A stretch of DNA of 10,059 bases from an uncultured Emergencia sp. (GCA_937997955.1 CALLDR010000174.1:1-10059); one strand, 5' to 3'. Counted from the stretch's first letter, positions 1 through 7,720 are shown. Made by a program: numbers and translations. Notes: generated by a model not told the origin, from the sequence alone.

Positions 1-640
1 AAAGGTACTGTAAAAACTGAACACATTATTACAAAAAAGGTTGACCAGAACAAAACACATCCAAAAACCCAATTTTGCGGAAAACCATTGGGTAGAATCG
101 TTATATTTCAATTCAAAAAACCAAAACAACCCGAAATTTGAGCTGCGATCGGCTGAGAATTAGGTATAAACAGCTTAAATTGTATTCAAAAACTCAAGCT
201 CTGATTTATATTTTGGGCAGAAGTTGGTTTTTTTCGTGAAAATGAACAATTGGGAAGGGAGTGACCGGGGCGGCGCAGCTGGGAGCAGGTAAACAAAAAG
301 GAGAGCCCTCAGGTCCTCCCGCGGTCTCAGTCCTCGCAAGTATCTGAAACCTAATCGCTAACTGTATTTTACGCTGAAGAAGGGTGCATGTCAAGCGCTA
401 GCATAAGAATATATAATTATGCGGTTTAGGTTCGGGTATCTTCTTGTGTTGGCTGTGCCAGCAGATAGTTCGCAGAGACTGGCAAAGGTTGGAGTGATGC
501 ACGGATAGATGTGGAACTGGCAGGCGTAAAGTTCGTGTTTATGCAAAAGTCCCTTGAAAAAGTTGTGACTTGATCGAAAAACTCCCTTGAAAAAGTTGCA
601 TGTGACGAACAATAGAATAGAAGAAAGAGAATAGCCGTAA
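1..640. other. Gene-poor left flank
   Basis: I find no convincing gene in these 640 bases. The first 240 are AT-rich with many A-tracts. A short GC-rich patch lies at about 260-340, and the rest is intermediate. Short open frames exist on both strands, but none has a ribosome binding site and recognisable protein-like content. A frame on the plus strand is open from base 1 to a TGA at 139-141 and could be the tail of an upstream gene, but it is lysine-rich and matches nothing I know. The only clear structure is the direct repeat at 550-598, listed separately. The patchy composition and lack of genes suit a decayed or mobile-element-derived spacer, which is inference. Confidence 0.5.
550..598. 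repeat. Pair of 16-base direct repeats, 33-base period
   Basis: The 16 bases TCCCTTGAAAAAGTTG occur identically at 550-565 and 583-598. Each copy is preceded by an A-rich stretch (AAAAG and AAAAAC), and a GTGAC follows at slightly different distances. Closely spaced direct repeats of this sort occur near the ends of some insertion sequences, for instance IS21-type elements with multiple terminal repeats. They could also be protein-binding sites. No transposase is visible nearby, so the mobile-element reading is only a guess; the repeat itself is seen directly. Confidence 0.6.
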
Positions 641-677
641 AGGACTGCAGGAAATGGATTGCTGTAGTCCTGTTTTA
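641..677. terminator. Bidirectional hairpin terminator
   Basis: AGGACTGCAG at 641-650 pairs with CTGTAGTCCT at 662-671, giving a 10-base-pair stem with one G-T pair and an 11-base loop. On the plus strand the stem is followed by GTTTTATT, a modest U-tract. On the minus strand it is preceded by AAAAC and followed by a short T-run. It would isolate the left flank from the AAA-ATPase-like gene. The hairpin is seen directly; termination is inferred. Confidence 0.6.
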
Positions 678-800
678 TTGCCGCAGTTAATGTAATGGCA
701 AAACTTTACAGCACTTGCCGGGCGATTCGACCAGCTCACGGAACATGCCGCAGCAGTTTTCATGCGCAGATCCCGGCGCGGACGCTTTTCCTTGTGTTTT

Positions 801-828
801 TTGATAATTTCACATATACTATTACTAT
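801..828 (+). promoter_or_regulatory. Probable sigma-70-type promoter for the AAA-ATPase-like gene
   Basis: TTGATA at 801-806 and TACTAT at 823-828 are separated by 16 bases, which fits a housekeeping promoter with a reasonable -35 and a fair -10. The predicted start, about 835, leaves a leader of roughly 40 bases before the ATG at 876. The region is locally AT-rich and contains TATAC/GTATA arms just downstream. This is a motif-only prediction; alternative -10 registers such as TATACT at 815 have worse spacing. Confidence 0.45.
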
Positions 829-875
829 ACGGTATACGAAACACGGAATCCCAAAAGGGTGAAAGGAGCATAGCT

Positions 876-2576
876 ATGGACGCGCGGGAGCAAAAAGTGA
901 TTTCCATCGGAATAGAGGATTTTAAGGAAATAATAGATAAAAACGGGTATCTGGTGGATAAGACGCTGATGATACGGGACCTGCTGACATCCAATACGAA
1001 GGTGACTTTGTTTACCCGGCCGCGCCGGTTCGGGAAGACTCTGAACCAGAGCATGCTCCGCCGGTTCTTCGAGGACGAGCGGAAAGCAGATGGAACGCCG
1101 ATAGACAACAGGTATCTGTTCGATGGTCTGGCTATCTCTCAATGCGGGGAGCAGTATTTGAAGCACCAGCAGCAGTATCCGGTCATCAATCTTTCGCTAA
1201 AGTCAGGAAAGCAGCCGACCTATGAGATGTCGTACAAGAGTCTGGTCGATGAAATCATCAAAGAATTCCAGCGCCACATCTATGTGTTGGGCGGAGAGAT
1301 GCTCCAGAGAGATAAAAAGATCTTTGAGGAAATCTTAAATGAGAAGGCGGAAGCTGTTCAGTACGCAAAGGCACTGGCTTTTCTCTCCTCCTGTCTGGAA
1401 AAGTACCACGGCAAGAAGTGCATCGTACTCATCGATGAGTACGATGTGCCTTTGGAAAACGCCTGGATTTCTGGTTTCTATGACGAAATGATCGCTTTCA
1501 TACGCTCCCTGTTTGAATCAGTCCTAAAAACCAACAGCAGCCTGGAGTTCGGCGTGATCACCGGGTGCCTGCGGATCAGTAGAGAGAGCATTTTTACCGG
1601 CTTGAATAATCTGGAGATCAACTCTGTACTGGATTCGGAATACGGAGACAGCTTTGGCTTTACAGAAAAAGAGGTGAAAGCCATGGTGCAGGCCTACGGT
1701 CTGAATGAAAAGATGGATGAAATCAGACAGTGGTACGATGGCTATCTCTTTGGGGACAAGGAGATCTATAACCCGTGGAGCATCTTGAACTACGTAAAAA
1801 AGGCAAACTATAATCCCCATGCGTTTCCGAAGGCGTACTGGTCCAACACGTCCTCGAACAGTATCGTGAAGGAATTGGTAGAATATGCGGATCAGGAGGC
1901 CCGCAGTGAAATAGAGAGCCTCATCGCCGGGGATCTCCTGGAAAAACCAGTTCACGAGGAAATCACCTATGGGGATATTCATACATCCAGCGACAACCTG
2001 TGGAACTTTTTATATTTCACCGGCTATCTGACATCAGGGGGACAGCGGTTTGATGCAGAGAGAACCTTCATTGAGATGAAGATTCCTAATACAGAGATTC
2101 GGACCATCTATCGAGATACAGTGATGAATTGGTTCGACGCAAAAGTTAAGCAAACCGATCTGAAGCCTCTGATACAGGCCATGGAGGAAGGTGATTGCTG
2201 CCTTATGGAAGAGATCATCAGCGATCAGCTGATGGATACCATCAGCTTCTTCGACTACGGTGAGAGTTACTACCACGGATTCCTGGCCGGACTGCTGAAG
2301 GCGGCAGGCGGCTATCTGGTTCTGTCTAACCGGGAGAGCGGACAGGGACGGACGGATCTGGTGGTAAAGACACCGAGAATTCGTAACGGTAAGGCGTTCC
2401 TCTTCGAGGTCAAAGCGGCGAAAGAATTCAGGGAACTGGAAGAGAATTGCCGGGAAGCCCTGACGCAGATTGAGGCGCAGAAGTATGAAGAAAGCCTTCT
2501 GAGGGAAGGCTATCAGGATATTAGAAAGTATGGGATCTGTTTCATTAAGAAAGAATGCAGGGTCATGAAGGGATAG
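876..2576 (+). CDS. AAA-ATPase-like protein with C-terminal PD-(D/E)XK nuclease-type domain
   Basis: The 566-residue product has the two-part architecture of the AAA-ATPase-like plus DUF1703/PD-(D/E)XK family. Residues 48-55 form the atypical Walker A, RPRRFGKT. Residues 183-190 form Walker B, ending IDEYD. A TG...SIFTGLNN block lies at 229-245 and WYDGY...YNPWS at 286-302. The C-terminal domain shows GRTDLV (Asp494), FEVK (Glu511, Lys513) and a QIEAQKY segment at 531-537, the expected nuclease-fold core. I chose the ATG at 876 because AAAGGAG sits seven bases upstream and family homology starts there; an in-frame ATG at 762 lacks such a site and would encode an unlikely extension. The gene stands alone, meeting the PucR-family gene tail to tail 23 bases away. 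Family members are often multi-copy and of unknown function, and a defence or mobile-element role is often suspected but unproven. No link to the catabolic genes is apparent. Confidence 0.88.
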   Translation: MDAREQKVISIGIEDFKEIIDKNGYLVDKTLMIRDLLTSNTKVTLFTRPRRFGKTLNQSMLRRFFEDERKADGTPIDNRYLFDGLAISQCGEQYLKHQQQYPVINLSLKSGKQPTYEMSYKSLVDEIIKEFQRHIYVLGGEMLQRDKKIFEEILNEKAEAVQYAKALAFLSSCLEKYHGKKCIVLIDEYDVPLENAWISGFYDEMIAFIRSLFESVLKTNSSLEFGVITGCLRISRESIFTGLNNLEINSVLDSEYGDSFGFTEKEVKAMVQAYGLNEKMDEIRQWYDGYLFGDKEIYNPWSILNYVKKANYNPHAFPKAYWSNTSSNSIVKELVEYADQEARSEIESLIAGDLLEKPVHEEITYGDIHTSSDNLWNFLYFTGYLTSGGQRFDAERTFIEMKIPNTEIRTIYRDTVMNWFDAKVKQTDLKPLIQAMEEGDCCLMEEIISDQLMDTISFFDYGESYYHGFLAGLLKAAGGYLVLSNRESGQGRTDLVVKTPRIRNGKAFLFEVKAAKEFRELEENCREALTQIEAQKYEESLLREGYQDIRKYGICFIKKECRVMKG

Positions 2577-2599
2577 GACTGCTGCCAAACATCGGCTTT

Positions 2600-3784
2600 C
2601 TATTCTAAGACCTGCCCGCAGAAGTGGATTTTCCACGCCAGGGACAGCTGCTCCATGTCGGCAGGGGATTTGTAATCCAGTCCCGTGATTTCACGGATCT
2701 TATCCAGGCGGTAGCGCAGGGTGTTTTCATGCTGAGCCATAGCTGCCGCGGCCGCGGAGATGCTGCAGCCGGCCTGACAGTAGGATCCCAGGGTATCCGA
2801 CAGGCGGCCGTTGTGCTCCGCATCGTATTCGGCAAGCTGATCCATGATCCCGTCGCTGAAGGCGGCGATCTGCGGATCTCCAACCAGAGGCAGCAGCAGG
2901 CGCAGAGAACCCAGGTCATCGAAGAAGAGCGGCGCGCCGGTCTGCTGGGCCAGACGGCATGTCCGCATGCTTTCCATGATGGCCGCAGGGAGCTCTGACA
3001 GGTGATAGTGCAGGCTGCTGACGCCAGTGTAAAAGTCCTCCGGTGTCTGCAGGATCTGCGAACAAAAGGCTTCCGTCACGGCTTTCATGTCCGTCTCCGG
3101 GGCCCCATCGCAGGAGTCGATATACAGGAGCCCGCCCTGGTAGGGGATCAAAGCGCGGGACGCCCCGTGAAGGGTACTTTGCTCAAAAATCTGCAGATAA
3201 TCAGCGTCTGAAAGGCCGCCGTAGCAAGCTTCGTCTTTTCGGCGGCGGGCAAAGACCGCAAAGAGATGCTCCTGAAAGGATGGATTCAGGTTTCTGGCAC
3301 GGCGGCAGATTTCCTCCGGCGCAGCCTGGCCGCAGAGCAAAGCGTCTAGCTCCCTGGCAGAGAAGACAGAGGAAGACATCAGCTCAATCTGCCGGGTCAC
3401 TTTGTAAATGATGTCCTCAAAGTAAATTTCCGGCGAATCCATGACAAAGATGGGAAAACCTTTTGATTCAGCGTAGCGCAGCACCGTCTCGTGGATATTC
3501 AGATGGAACACATTTTTGATAGCGAGGCCGCTGCAGCCTCTGGAGACCAGATGCTTGACGGCATCTCCGATCAAAAAGGGATTGTCCTTGGCGTACAGGA
3601 AAGTGGTCAGAGCCAGCTGGCCTTCCTGGAAATTCAGATGGAAGTATTTGTTCTTCAGCGCGGGATCCAGTTCATAATCCAGGATACCGATGGCCGACAC
3701 CTGCCGGTCCATATGCTTCTCACCCGTCAGGATTTTGACGCTGGGATGAAACATGTGATAAAAATCAGAAACAGTGAAACGCAT
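2600..3784 (-). CDS. PucR-family transcriptional regulator
   Basis: This 394-residue protein has the two ends typical of PucR-type regulators. Residues about 1-130 match the PucR N-terminal (purine catabolism regulator-like) domain, with the GLAIKNVFHLNIHE segment and an alternating beta/alpha pattern. The C-terminal 63 residues carry the PucR helix-turn-helix: an Ala-rich helix, then HENTLRYR at 352-359 and the KIREITGLD segment. The middle resembles the sensor-like linker of the family. In known members these proteins activate or repress catabolic genes for purines, amino acids or other nitrogen compounds in response to a metabolite. The ATG at 3784 is preceded by AAGGAG at good spacing. 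It lies downstream of the aminotransferase on the same strand but has its own promoter. It may therefore be a second, local regulator of this locus; its targets and ligand are not shown by the sequence. Confidence 0.88.
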   Translation of the reverse strand: MRFTVSDFYHMFHPSVKILTGEKHMDRQVSAIGILDYELDPALKNKYFHLNFQEGQLALTTFLYAKDNPFLIGDAVKHLVSRGCSGLAIKNVFHLNIHETVLRYAESKGFPIFVMDSPEIYFEDIIYKVTRQIELMSSSVFSARELDALLCGQAAPEEICRRARNLNPSFQEHLFAVFARRRKDEACYGGLSDADYLQIFEQSTLHGASRALIPYQGGLLYIDSCDGAPETDMKAVTEAFCSQILQTPEDFYTGVSSLHYHLSELPAAIMESMRTCRLAQQTGAPLFFDDLGSLRLLLPLVGDPQIAAFSDGIMDQLAEYDAEHNGRLSDTLGSYCQAGCSISAAAAAMAQHENTLRYRLDKIREITGLDYKSPADMEQLSLAWKIHFCGQVLE

Positions 3785-3831
3785 CTCTATCTCCTTTGGA
3801 ATATTCTCTAATTTTACCTATGATAATTTAT

Positions 3832-3860
3832 ATTATACTCCAAAATAATTGAGAAGACAA
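3832..3860 (-). promoter_or_regulatory. Sigma-70-type promoter of the PucR-family gene
   Basis: On the minus strand TTGTCT (3860 to 3855) and a perfect TATAAT (3837 to 3832) are separated by exactly 17 bases. The expected start is near 3825, about 40 bases ahead of the ATG at 3784. This explains the 106-base gap after the aminotransferase gene and argues that the regulator can be expressed independently. Motif and spacing are seen directly; activity is inferred. Confidence 0.7.
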
Positions 3861-3890
3861 TAGGAATGCCAAGCTTGTCAGGCTATTCGA

Positions 3891-5054
3891 TCAGCATTTC
3901 CCTGCCGCGGCCAGCTCACCGATGTACTCATCGATCAGCTGCAGTCCTTTTTCCAGCTGGTGGGCGTGGGACAGGGAGAGGCGGAAGGTATGAGGCAGAT
4001 AGAAGCAGTCACCGTGGCAGACCAGAACGCCTTTCTCGTCCAGCAGGCCGTCGCAGAAGGTCTCAGCGTCTACATTCAGGTCGTAATGAATCAGATAGGT
4101 AGTGCCGCAGGCCTCCGCGTACTGATGGAGATAGGGATGGCCGTCCAGCCAGCGGTCGACGATGGCTTTGTTGGCGTTGACGATCTGACGGCTGCGGGCG
4201 TAGATCTTGTCCACGTGTTCCAGGGCGATGGCGAAGATCCATTCGTCGAATACACCGCCGCAGATAGAGTCGTAGGAACGGCGGTTGAACAGCTCCTGGC
4301 GCAGGGCGGCATCCCGGCAGATGATCCAGCCTACCCGGGTTCCGGCCATGGAATAGATCTTGGAAGAACTGCAGGTGACGATGGATTTTTCGTAGAGATC
4401 CGCGAAGGAATACATGTACTCCTCCTTCAGGCCGCGGTACATCTCATCGCAGACGATCCACGCGTCAGCGGCTCTCGCGATTTCCACCAGCTGTTCCATT
4501 TCAGAAAGCTCCAGCAGGGAACCGGTCGGATTGTTAGGATTGGTGAACAGGATCGCCTTCGCGGCCTTCTGCGGACGGCCATCTCCGCAGTTCCCGTTCA
4601 CGGCCTGGCGCAGCTGGTCCATGTCCAGCTTGTAACCGGCCTCCGCCTGCAGGTCTACCCGGCGGACGTCGACGCCGATGGAGCGGGGGATGGAGTAAAA
4701 CTGCTGGTAGTTAGGCATGACGGCGACGATGGAGTCCCCCGGCTCCAGCAGCGTCATGACTACTGTGTTGTTGGCTCCCGTTCCCCCGTGGACCAGCACC
4801 ACGTCTTCCGGAGCAACGTCCTGGTATAGGTTGGAGACGGCCCGGCGAAGCCGCGGCGTACCGGCAAAGTTGCCGTAGCCAAGGTTCATGTCTCTGACCT
4901 CCTCCAGGAAGCTGTCCAGATTCTCTCCCGTCAGGTCGAACAGCTCCCGCACGGTCATGGGCAGCACGCAGCTGCCGCCCAGGTAAATCTTGTTCTTTTC
5001 GCTGTCACAGGCTGGATTCAGCCAGTTTTCCAATACAAAATCATCGATTCTCAT
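3891..5054 (-). CDS. PLP-dependent aminotransferase, class I/II fold
   Basis: The 387-residue protein has the full class I/II aminotransferase motif set: a GGTGANN phosphate-binding turn at 90-96, PNNPTG at 173-178, CDEMYRGL with Asp203 and Tyr206, the PLP-lysine motif SSSKIYSMAGTRVGW with Lys232 and Arg240, and a carboxylate-binding Arg358 in HTFRLSLS. It should be a soluble enzyme transferring an amino group from an amino acid, or performing another PLP reaction. The N-terminal MRIDDFVLENWL is reminiscent of capreomycidine-synthase-like aminotransferases, but I cannot assign a substrate. AGGAGG lies nine bases before the ATG at 5054, and only 27 bases separate it from the upstream cyclodeaminase-family gene, so the two are almost certainly co-transcribed. 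It may deaminate the product, or regenerate the substrate, of that neighbour. Confidence 0.9.
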   Translation of the reverse strand: MRIDDFVLENWLNPACDSEKNKIYLGGSCVLPMTVRELFDLTGENLDSFLEEVRDMNLGYGNFAGTPRLRRAVSNLYQDVAPEDVVLVHGGTGANNTVVMTLLEPGDSIVAVMPNYQQFYSIPRSIGVDVRRVDLQAEAGYKLDMDQLRQAVNGNCGDGRPQKAAKAILFTNPNNPTGSLLELSEMEQLVEIARAADAWIVCDEMYRGLKEEYMYSFADLYEKSIVTCSSSKIYSMAGTRVGWIICRDAALRQELFNRRSYDSICGGVFDEWIFAIALEHVDKIYARSRQIVNANKAIVDRWLDGHPYLHQYAEACGTTYLIHYDLNVDAETFCDGLLDEKGVLVCHGDCFYLPHTFRLSLSHAHQLEKGLQLIDEYIGELAAAGKC

Positions 5055-5081
5055 AAAGCGTGTCCTCCTATGTTAAATTTG

Positions 5082-6098
5082 TTAAATTTCCACTGTAATG
5101 CCCAGTCCTTTTTCTGCTGCCAGGTCGATAGCGCTCTTGGCGGTGACCAGATCCAGCAGGGCAAGGCCTGTCGCGTCAAAAATGGTAATCTCTTCTTCGC
5201 TCTGCCTGCCGGAAACCGCGCCGCTGAGTAGCTGGCCGATCTCGCCGGCTACGTCATCCCTGGTGATCACGCCGTTCTTAAAAGGCAGTTCCATTTCACC
5301 GACTCTGAGACACTGATCGATATCGTCAGCGTAGATCCGGGCGCCCGCGAACAGCCGCGGGTCGATTTCCTCTTTTCCGGCCATGTCCGCGCCGACGCAG
5401 CTGAAGTGGGTGCCTGGTTTTACCCACTCTTTCCTGATAACAGGTTCCCTGGCAGGCGTGATGGTGATGACGATGTCGCTCTTGCTCACCGCCTGCGCCA
5501 GATCTTCCGCTGGGGCAAAGCTGACCTGCGGACAGTCTATGCCGAAAGAAGCTGCTAGCCTGCTGCGGCAGCCGCCAGCGAAGCTTCGCGCGTTTTCCGG
5601 CTTTACAGGATCCGCGATCAAAACCTCCTTCAGTCCAGGAAAGCAGATCAGAGCGGCAGCGATCTGGAAGATGGCCTGAGTGCCGGCTCCCAGCACGCAG
5701 AGGACTTCGGATTCAAGGCGCGCCAGAGCCTGAGCACCGATGGCGCCGGCCGCCCCGGTCCTCATACAGGTGATATAGGACGCGTCCATAATTCCCAGAG
5801 GCAGTCCTGTGTCAGAGTCACAGACCATGAGCATGCCGGTGAAGACAGGCAGACCTTTGGCGCTGTTCTGAGGAAATTTGTTCAGCATTTTCAGACCGTG
5901 AAGGTTGATGTCCCCGAAGACGCCGCCGGAGCGGATATCCATGACGGCCTCCTTTTCCGCAAAGTGATGTTCGATCAGAGGCCAGACCGCGGTATCCCCT
6001 TTGGATTTCAGCTGGTATACCGCCTTGACCCCCTCGATGACCGTGGGCATTTCCAGAACCTGTTCCAGCTCTTTACGCCCCAGAATTTTAATATCCAT
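5082..6098 (-). CDS. Ornithine cyclodeaminase / mu-crystallin family dehydrogenase
   Basis: The 338-residue product belongs to the NAD(P)-binding family that includes ornithine cyclodeaminase, archaeal-type alanine dehydrogenase, pyrroline-2-carboxylate reductase and EutC of ectoine catabolism. Visible features are Lys70 in the LHGLKMLN strand, CMRTGAAGAIGA at 111-122, the Rossmann loop GAGTQA at 137-142, VGAD at 235-238, and FDATGLALLD near 307-316. The last segment resembles the FDSTGLA form of alanine dehydrogenase/EutC-like members more than classical ornithine cyclodeaminase, which is a hint and not an assignment. The ATG at 6098 has AGGAGG five bases upstream. The frame extends to an ATG at 6203, but that 35-residue extension has no such site and no family similarity. 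It leads a two-gene unit with the aminotransferase. Confidence 0.88.
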   Translation of the reverse strand: MDIKILGRKELEQVLEMPTVIEGVKAVYQLKSKGDTAVWPLIEHHFAEKEAVMDIRSGGVFGDINLHGLKMLNKFPQNSAKGLPVFTGMLMVCDSDTGLPLGIMDASYITCMRTGAAGAIGAQALARLESEVLCVLGAGTQAIFQIAAALICFPGLKEVLIADPVKPENARSFAGGCRSRLAASFGIDCPQVSFAPAEDLAQAVSKSDIVITITPAREPVIRKEWVKPGTHFSCVGADMAGKEEIDPRLFAGARIYADDIDQCLRVGEMELPFKNGVITRDDVAGEIGQLLSGAVSGRQSEEEITIFDATGLALLDLVTAKSAIDLAAEKGLGITVEI

Positions 6099-6186
6099 AG
6101 TATTCCTCCTTGTAATCGTTCGACTTGTCGATATCTCCATCATAGAGCCTTTCCCGCAGAGAATCAATTTCAGGTATTTAGATTTT

Positions 6187-6192
6187 ATTATA
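6187..6192 (-). promoter_or_regulatory. Candidate -10 box for the cyclodeaminase/aminotransferase unit
   Basis: A perfect TATAAT on the minus strand (6192 to 6187) lies about 90 bases upstream of the cyclodeaminase-family ATG. The -35 position for a 17-base spacer reads CTACAA, a poor match, and falls inside the 42-base palindrome. A promoter with a strong -10, a weak -35 and an overlapping dyad is what one expects of a regulated promoter. I found no sigma-54 element here, so this pair may be controlled differently from the divergent operon. Confidence 0.45.
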
Positions 6193-6196
6193 GAAT

Positions 6197-6238
6197 AAAG
6201 CACGGTCTATTGTAGAATTCTACAATAGACCGTGCTTT
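6197..6238. repeat. Perfect 42-base palindrome (terminator or operator)
   Basis: Bases 6197-6238 are identical to their own reverse complement, centred on GAATTC at 6215-6220. Each arm begins AAAGCACGGTCTATTGTAGA. The palindrome covers the last codons and TAG stop of the sigma-54 activator and ends four bases from the TATAAT of the next gene. As RNA it would form a stem of about 19 pairs with an AAUU loop, followed on the minus strand by ATTCTATAA, which could serve as the activator's terminator. As DNA it could be an operator over the weak -35 of the cyclodeaminase unit. The symmetry is certain; the role is open. Confidence 0.85.
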
Positions 6239-7602
6239 GCCAGCTTGTTGTATAGCGTCTGCCGGGCGATGTCCAGTTCCCTGGCCGTCTTTGTGATGCT
6301 GTAGCGGTTTCGCTTGAGGGCGTTCCGCAGGATATCCTTTTCCAGAGTTTCCACCTGGCTGGCGAGGGAAGCGCCGGGGTGGAGATATTCCTGTTCCCCG
6401 GCAGAAGCCGCGGCAGATTTGGAACGCTTTTTCTCCGACGGAATGCTGACGATTTCCTTCTTCTGGAACATGTAGTCCGGGACGTCACTCATGGTGATAT
6501 CGCCTTTTGCTTTGATGGTGCAGGCGTATTCGATGACGTTTTTCAGCTCCCTGACGTTGCCTTCCCACGGATACTGGTCGAAAAAAGCCATGACGTCGTC
6601 TTCGATGCCGGTGATCTCATGATTCAAAGTGATGTTGTACTGGTTGATGTAGTGACTGCAGAGCAGGGGAATGTCATCTCTGCGGTCGCGCAGGGGCGGA
6701 ATGGAAAAACTGGCTACGTTGAGCCGGTAGAACAGGTCCTTCCGAAAAGCGCCGCCGGCCACCATGGTCTCCAGCGACTCGTTGGTGGACGTGACGATGC
6801 GCACGTCAGTCTCCCGCTCAAAGCTTTCACCTACGCGGCGGACCGCTTTGTTCTCGATGGCTCGCAGCAGCTTGCCCTGCAGATCCAGCGACAGAGAGTT
6901 GACCTCGTCCAGAAACAGGGTGCCTCCCTTGGCTACCTCAAAAAGCCCCGACTTGTCGATGGCGCCGGTGAAGCTGCCCTTTGATGAGCCGAAGAGAATG
7001 CTCTCCATCAGGTTGCTGGGGATGGCCGCGCAGTTCTGAATGATGAAAGGCTTGCCTTTGCGGGGGCTGTTGGCGTGGATGGTGTGGGCGATCAGTTCCT
7101 TGCCGGTGCCGGTCTCACCGTAGATCAAAATGTTGGCGTCGCCCCGGGCCAGCATGCGCAGCTTGTCAAAGCTTGCCTTAAAAGCCGCGTTTCGGGTCAT
7201 GATGTCGTCGAAATTGTACTTGGCCGAAGTGCTGGTTTTCCTCTTGCGGCCGTCCTTGTTGTCCAGCTCCACCGACATGACCATACAGCCGATGACGCCG
7301 GTCTCGTTGATCAGAGGATAAGCCGAGTTCAGCGCCTTCTTGGCAACGCCTTTTACCTCGAACTCCTGCAGCTCGTTGACGATGACGCTCTTGGTGTCGA
7401 TGGCCTTAAAAAGGGTGAAATCCTCCCGCTTAAAGAAAGGGTACAGCTCGAACACCGAGCGCCCCACGGCGTCCTCATACCGCATCATATTGATCTGGTC
7501 GTTGTAGTCCTCATAGTACAGGACCTTGCCGTTGACATCGCAGATCAAAATCGAATCCGTGTAACTGAACAGCTCCTTGAATACTCTGTCTTCCGCCCGC
7601 AT
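6220..7602 (-). CDS. RocR-like sigma-54-dependent transcriptional activator (PAS, AAA+, Fis-type HTH)
   Basis: This 460-residue protein has the three domains of a bacterial enhancer-binding protein. A PAS-type sensor occupies about 8-115. The AAA+ domain has Walker A GETGTGKE at 162-169, the sigma-54-contacting loop GSFTGA at 209-214 (a Ser variant of GAFTGA), Walker B GGTLFLDEV at 226-234, and the FRKDLFYRLNV arginine-finger region at 286-296. A Fis-type helix-turn-helix lies at about 434-456. Length and order match Bacillus subtilis RocR (about 460 residues), which activates arginine and ornithine catabolism genes, but the ligand here is unknown. There is no receiver domain, so control is likely by a small molecule binding the PAS domain. 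The ATG at 7602 follows AAGGAGG by eight bases. It is divergent from an operon with a textbook sigma-54 promoter, so it is almost certainly that operon's activator. Confidence 0.93.
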   Translation of the reverse strand: MRAEDRVFKELFSYTDSILICDVNGKVLYYEDYNDQINMMRYEDAVGRSVFELYPFFKREDFTLFKAIDTKSVIVNELQEFEVKGVAKKALNSAYPLINETGVIGCMVMSVELDNKDGRKRKTSTSAKYNFDDIMTRNAAFKASFDKLRMLARGDANILIYGETGTGKELIAHTIHANSPRKGKPFIIQNCAAIPSNLMESILFGSSKGSFTGAIDKSGLFEVAKGGTLFLDEVNSLSLDLQGKLLRAIENKAVRRVGESFERETDVRIVTSTNESLETMVAGGAFRKDLFYRLNVASFSIPPLRDRRDDIPLLCSHYINQYNITLNHEITGIEDDVMAFFDQYPWEGNVRELKNVIEYACTIKAKGDITMSDVPDYMFQKKEIVSIPSEKKRSKSAAASAGEQEYLHPGASLASQVETLEKDILRNALKRNRYSITKTARELDIARQTLYNKLAKHGLL

Positions 7603-7660
7603 CTTTCATACCTCCTTGCATAGCACTCGTTTATATTATCAGAAATTTTGCGAGAAAACA

Positions 7661-7720
7661 AGACAAAATGCATAAAAGTTAGACGAAATGAATGAAGATT
7701 AGACAAGTAATCGTAAAATT
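7661..7720. repeat. Three 20-base phased direct repeats, candidate activator-binding enhancer
   Basis: AGAC recurs at 7661, 7681 and 7701, exactly 20 bases apart. Around it the units read AGACAAAATG, AGACGAAATG and AGACAAGTAA, the last two preceded by TTAGAC-type junctions. A weaker fourth unit, TAGAATGG, starts at 7721, in register. The array lies about 150-210 bases upstream of the predicted sigma-54 start near 7873, the normal distance for an enhancer, and just upstream of the activator gene, where it could also govern autoregulation. The spacing of about two helical turns would place all sites on one face of the DNA. The repeat is seen; binding is inferred. Confidence 0.6.

Noticed and set aside
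206..612. Two overlapping minus-strand open frames of 62 and 73 codons
   Set aside because: Neither has a ribosome site or recognisable motif. One reads straight through the 550-598 direct repeat, giving a repeated FFKG peptide that is explained by the DNA repeat.
762..875. N-terminal extension of the AAA-ATPase-like protein from an upstream in-frame ATG, including a hydrophobic stretch
   Set aside because: There is no ribosome site at 762, and the extension crosses the predicted promoter at 801-828. Family similarity begins at the ATG at 876, which has AAAGGAG at ideal spacing.
3860..3900. Possible terminator after the aminotransferase (AATGC/GCATT arms)
   Set aside because: The stem has only five pairs around a large loop and there is no U-run, so it is too weak to call.
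3960..4829. Long plus-strand open frame (289 codons) opposite the aminotransferase
   Set aside because: It is a shadow in GC-rich antisense sequence. The minus-strand aminotransferase has all catalytic motifs and a ribosome site, and the plus frame has neither.
6099..6203. 35-residue N-terminal extension of the cyclodeaminase-family protein
   Set aside because: The extension overlaps the TATAAT box and the palindrome, and has no ribosome site. The ATG at 6098 follows a perfect AGGAGG and matches the family start.
7620..7665. Sigma-70 promoter for the activator gene (GATAAT/TATAAA boxes on the minus strand)
   Set aside because: Several -10-like hexamers exist, but none pairs with a good -35 at 16-18 bases, so I did not list a specific promoter.
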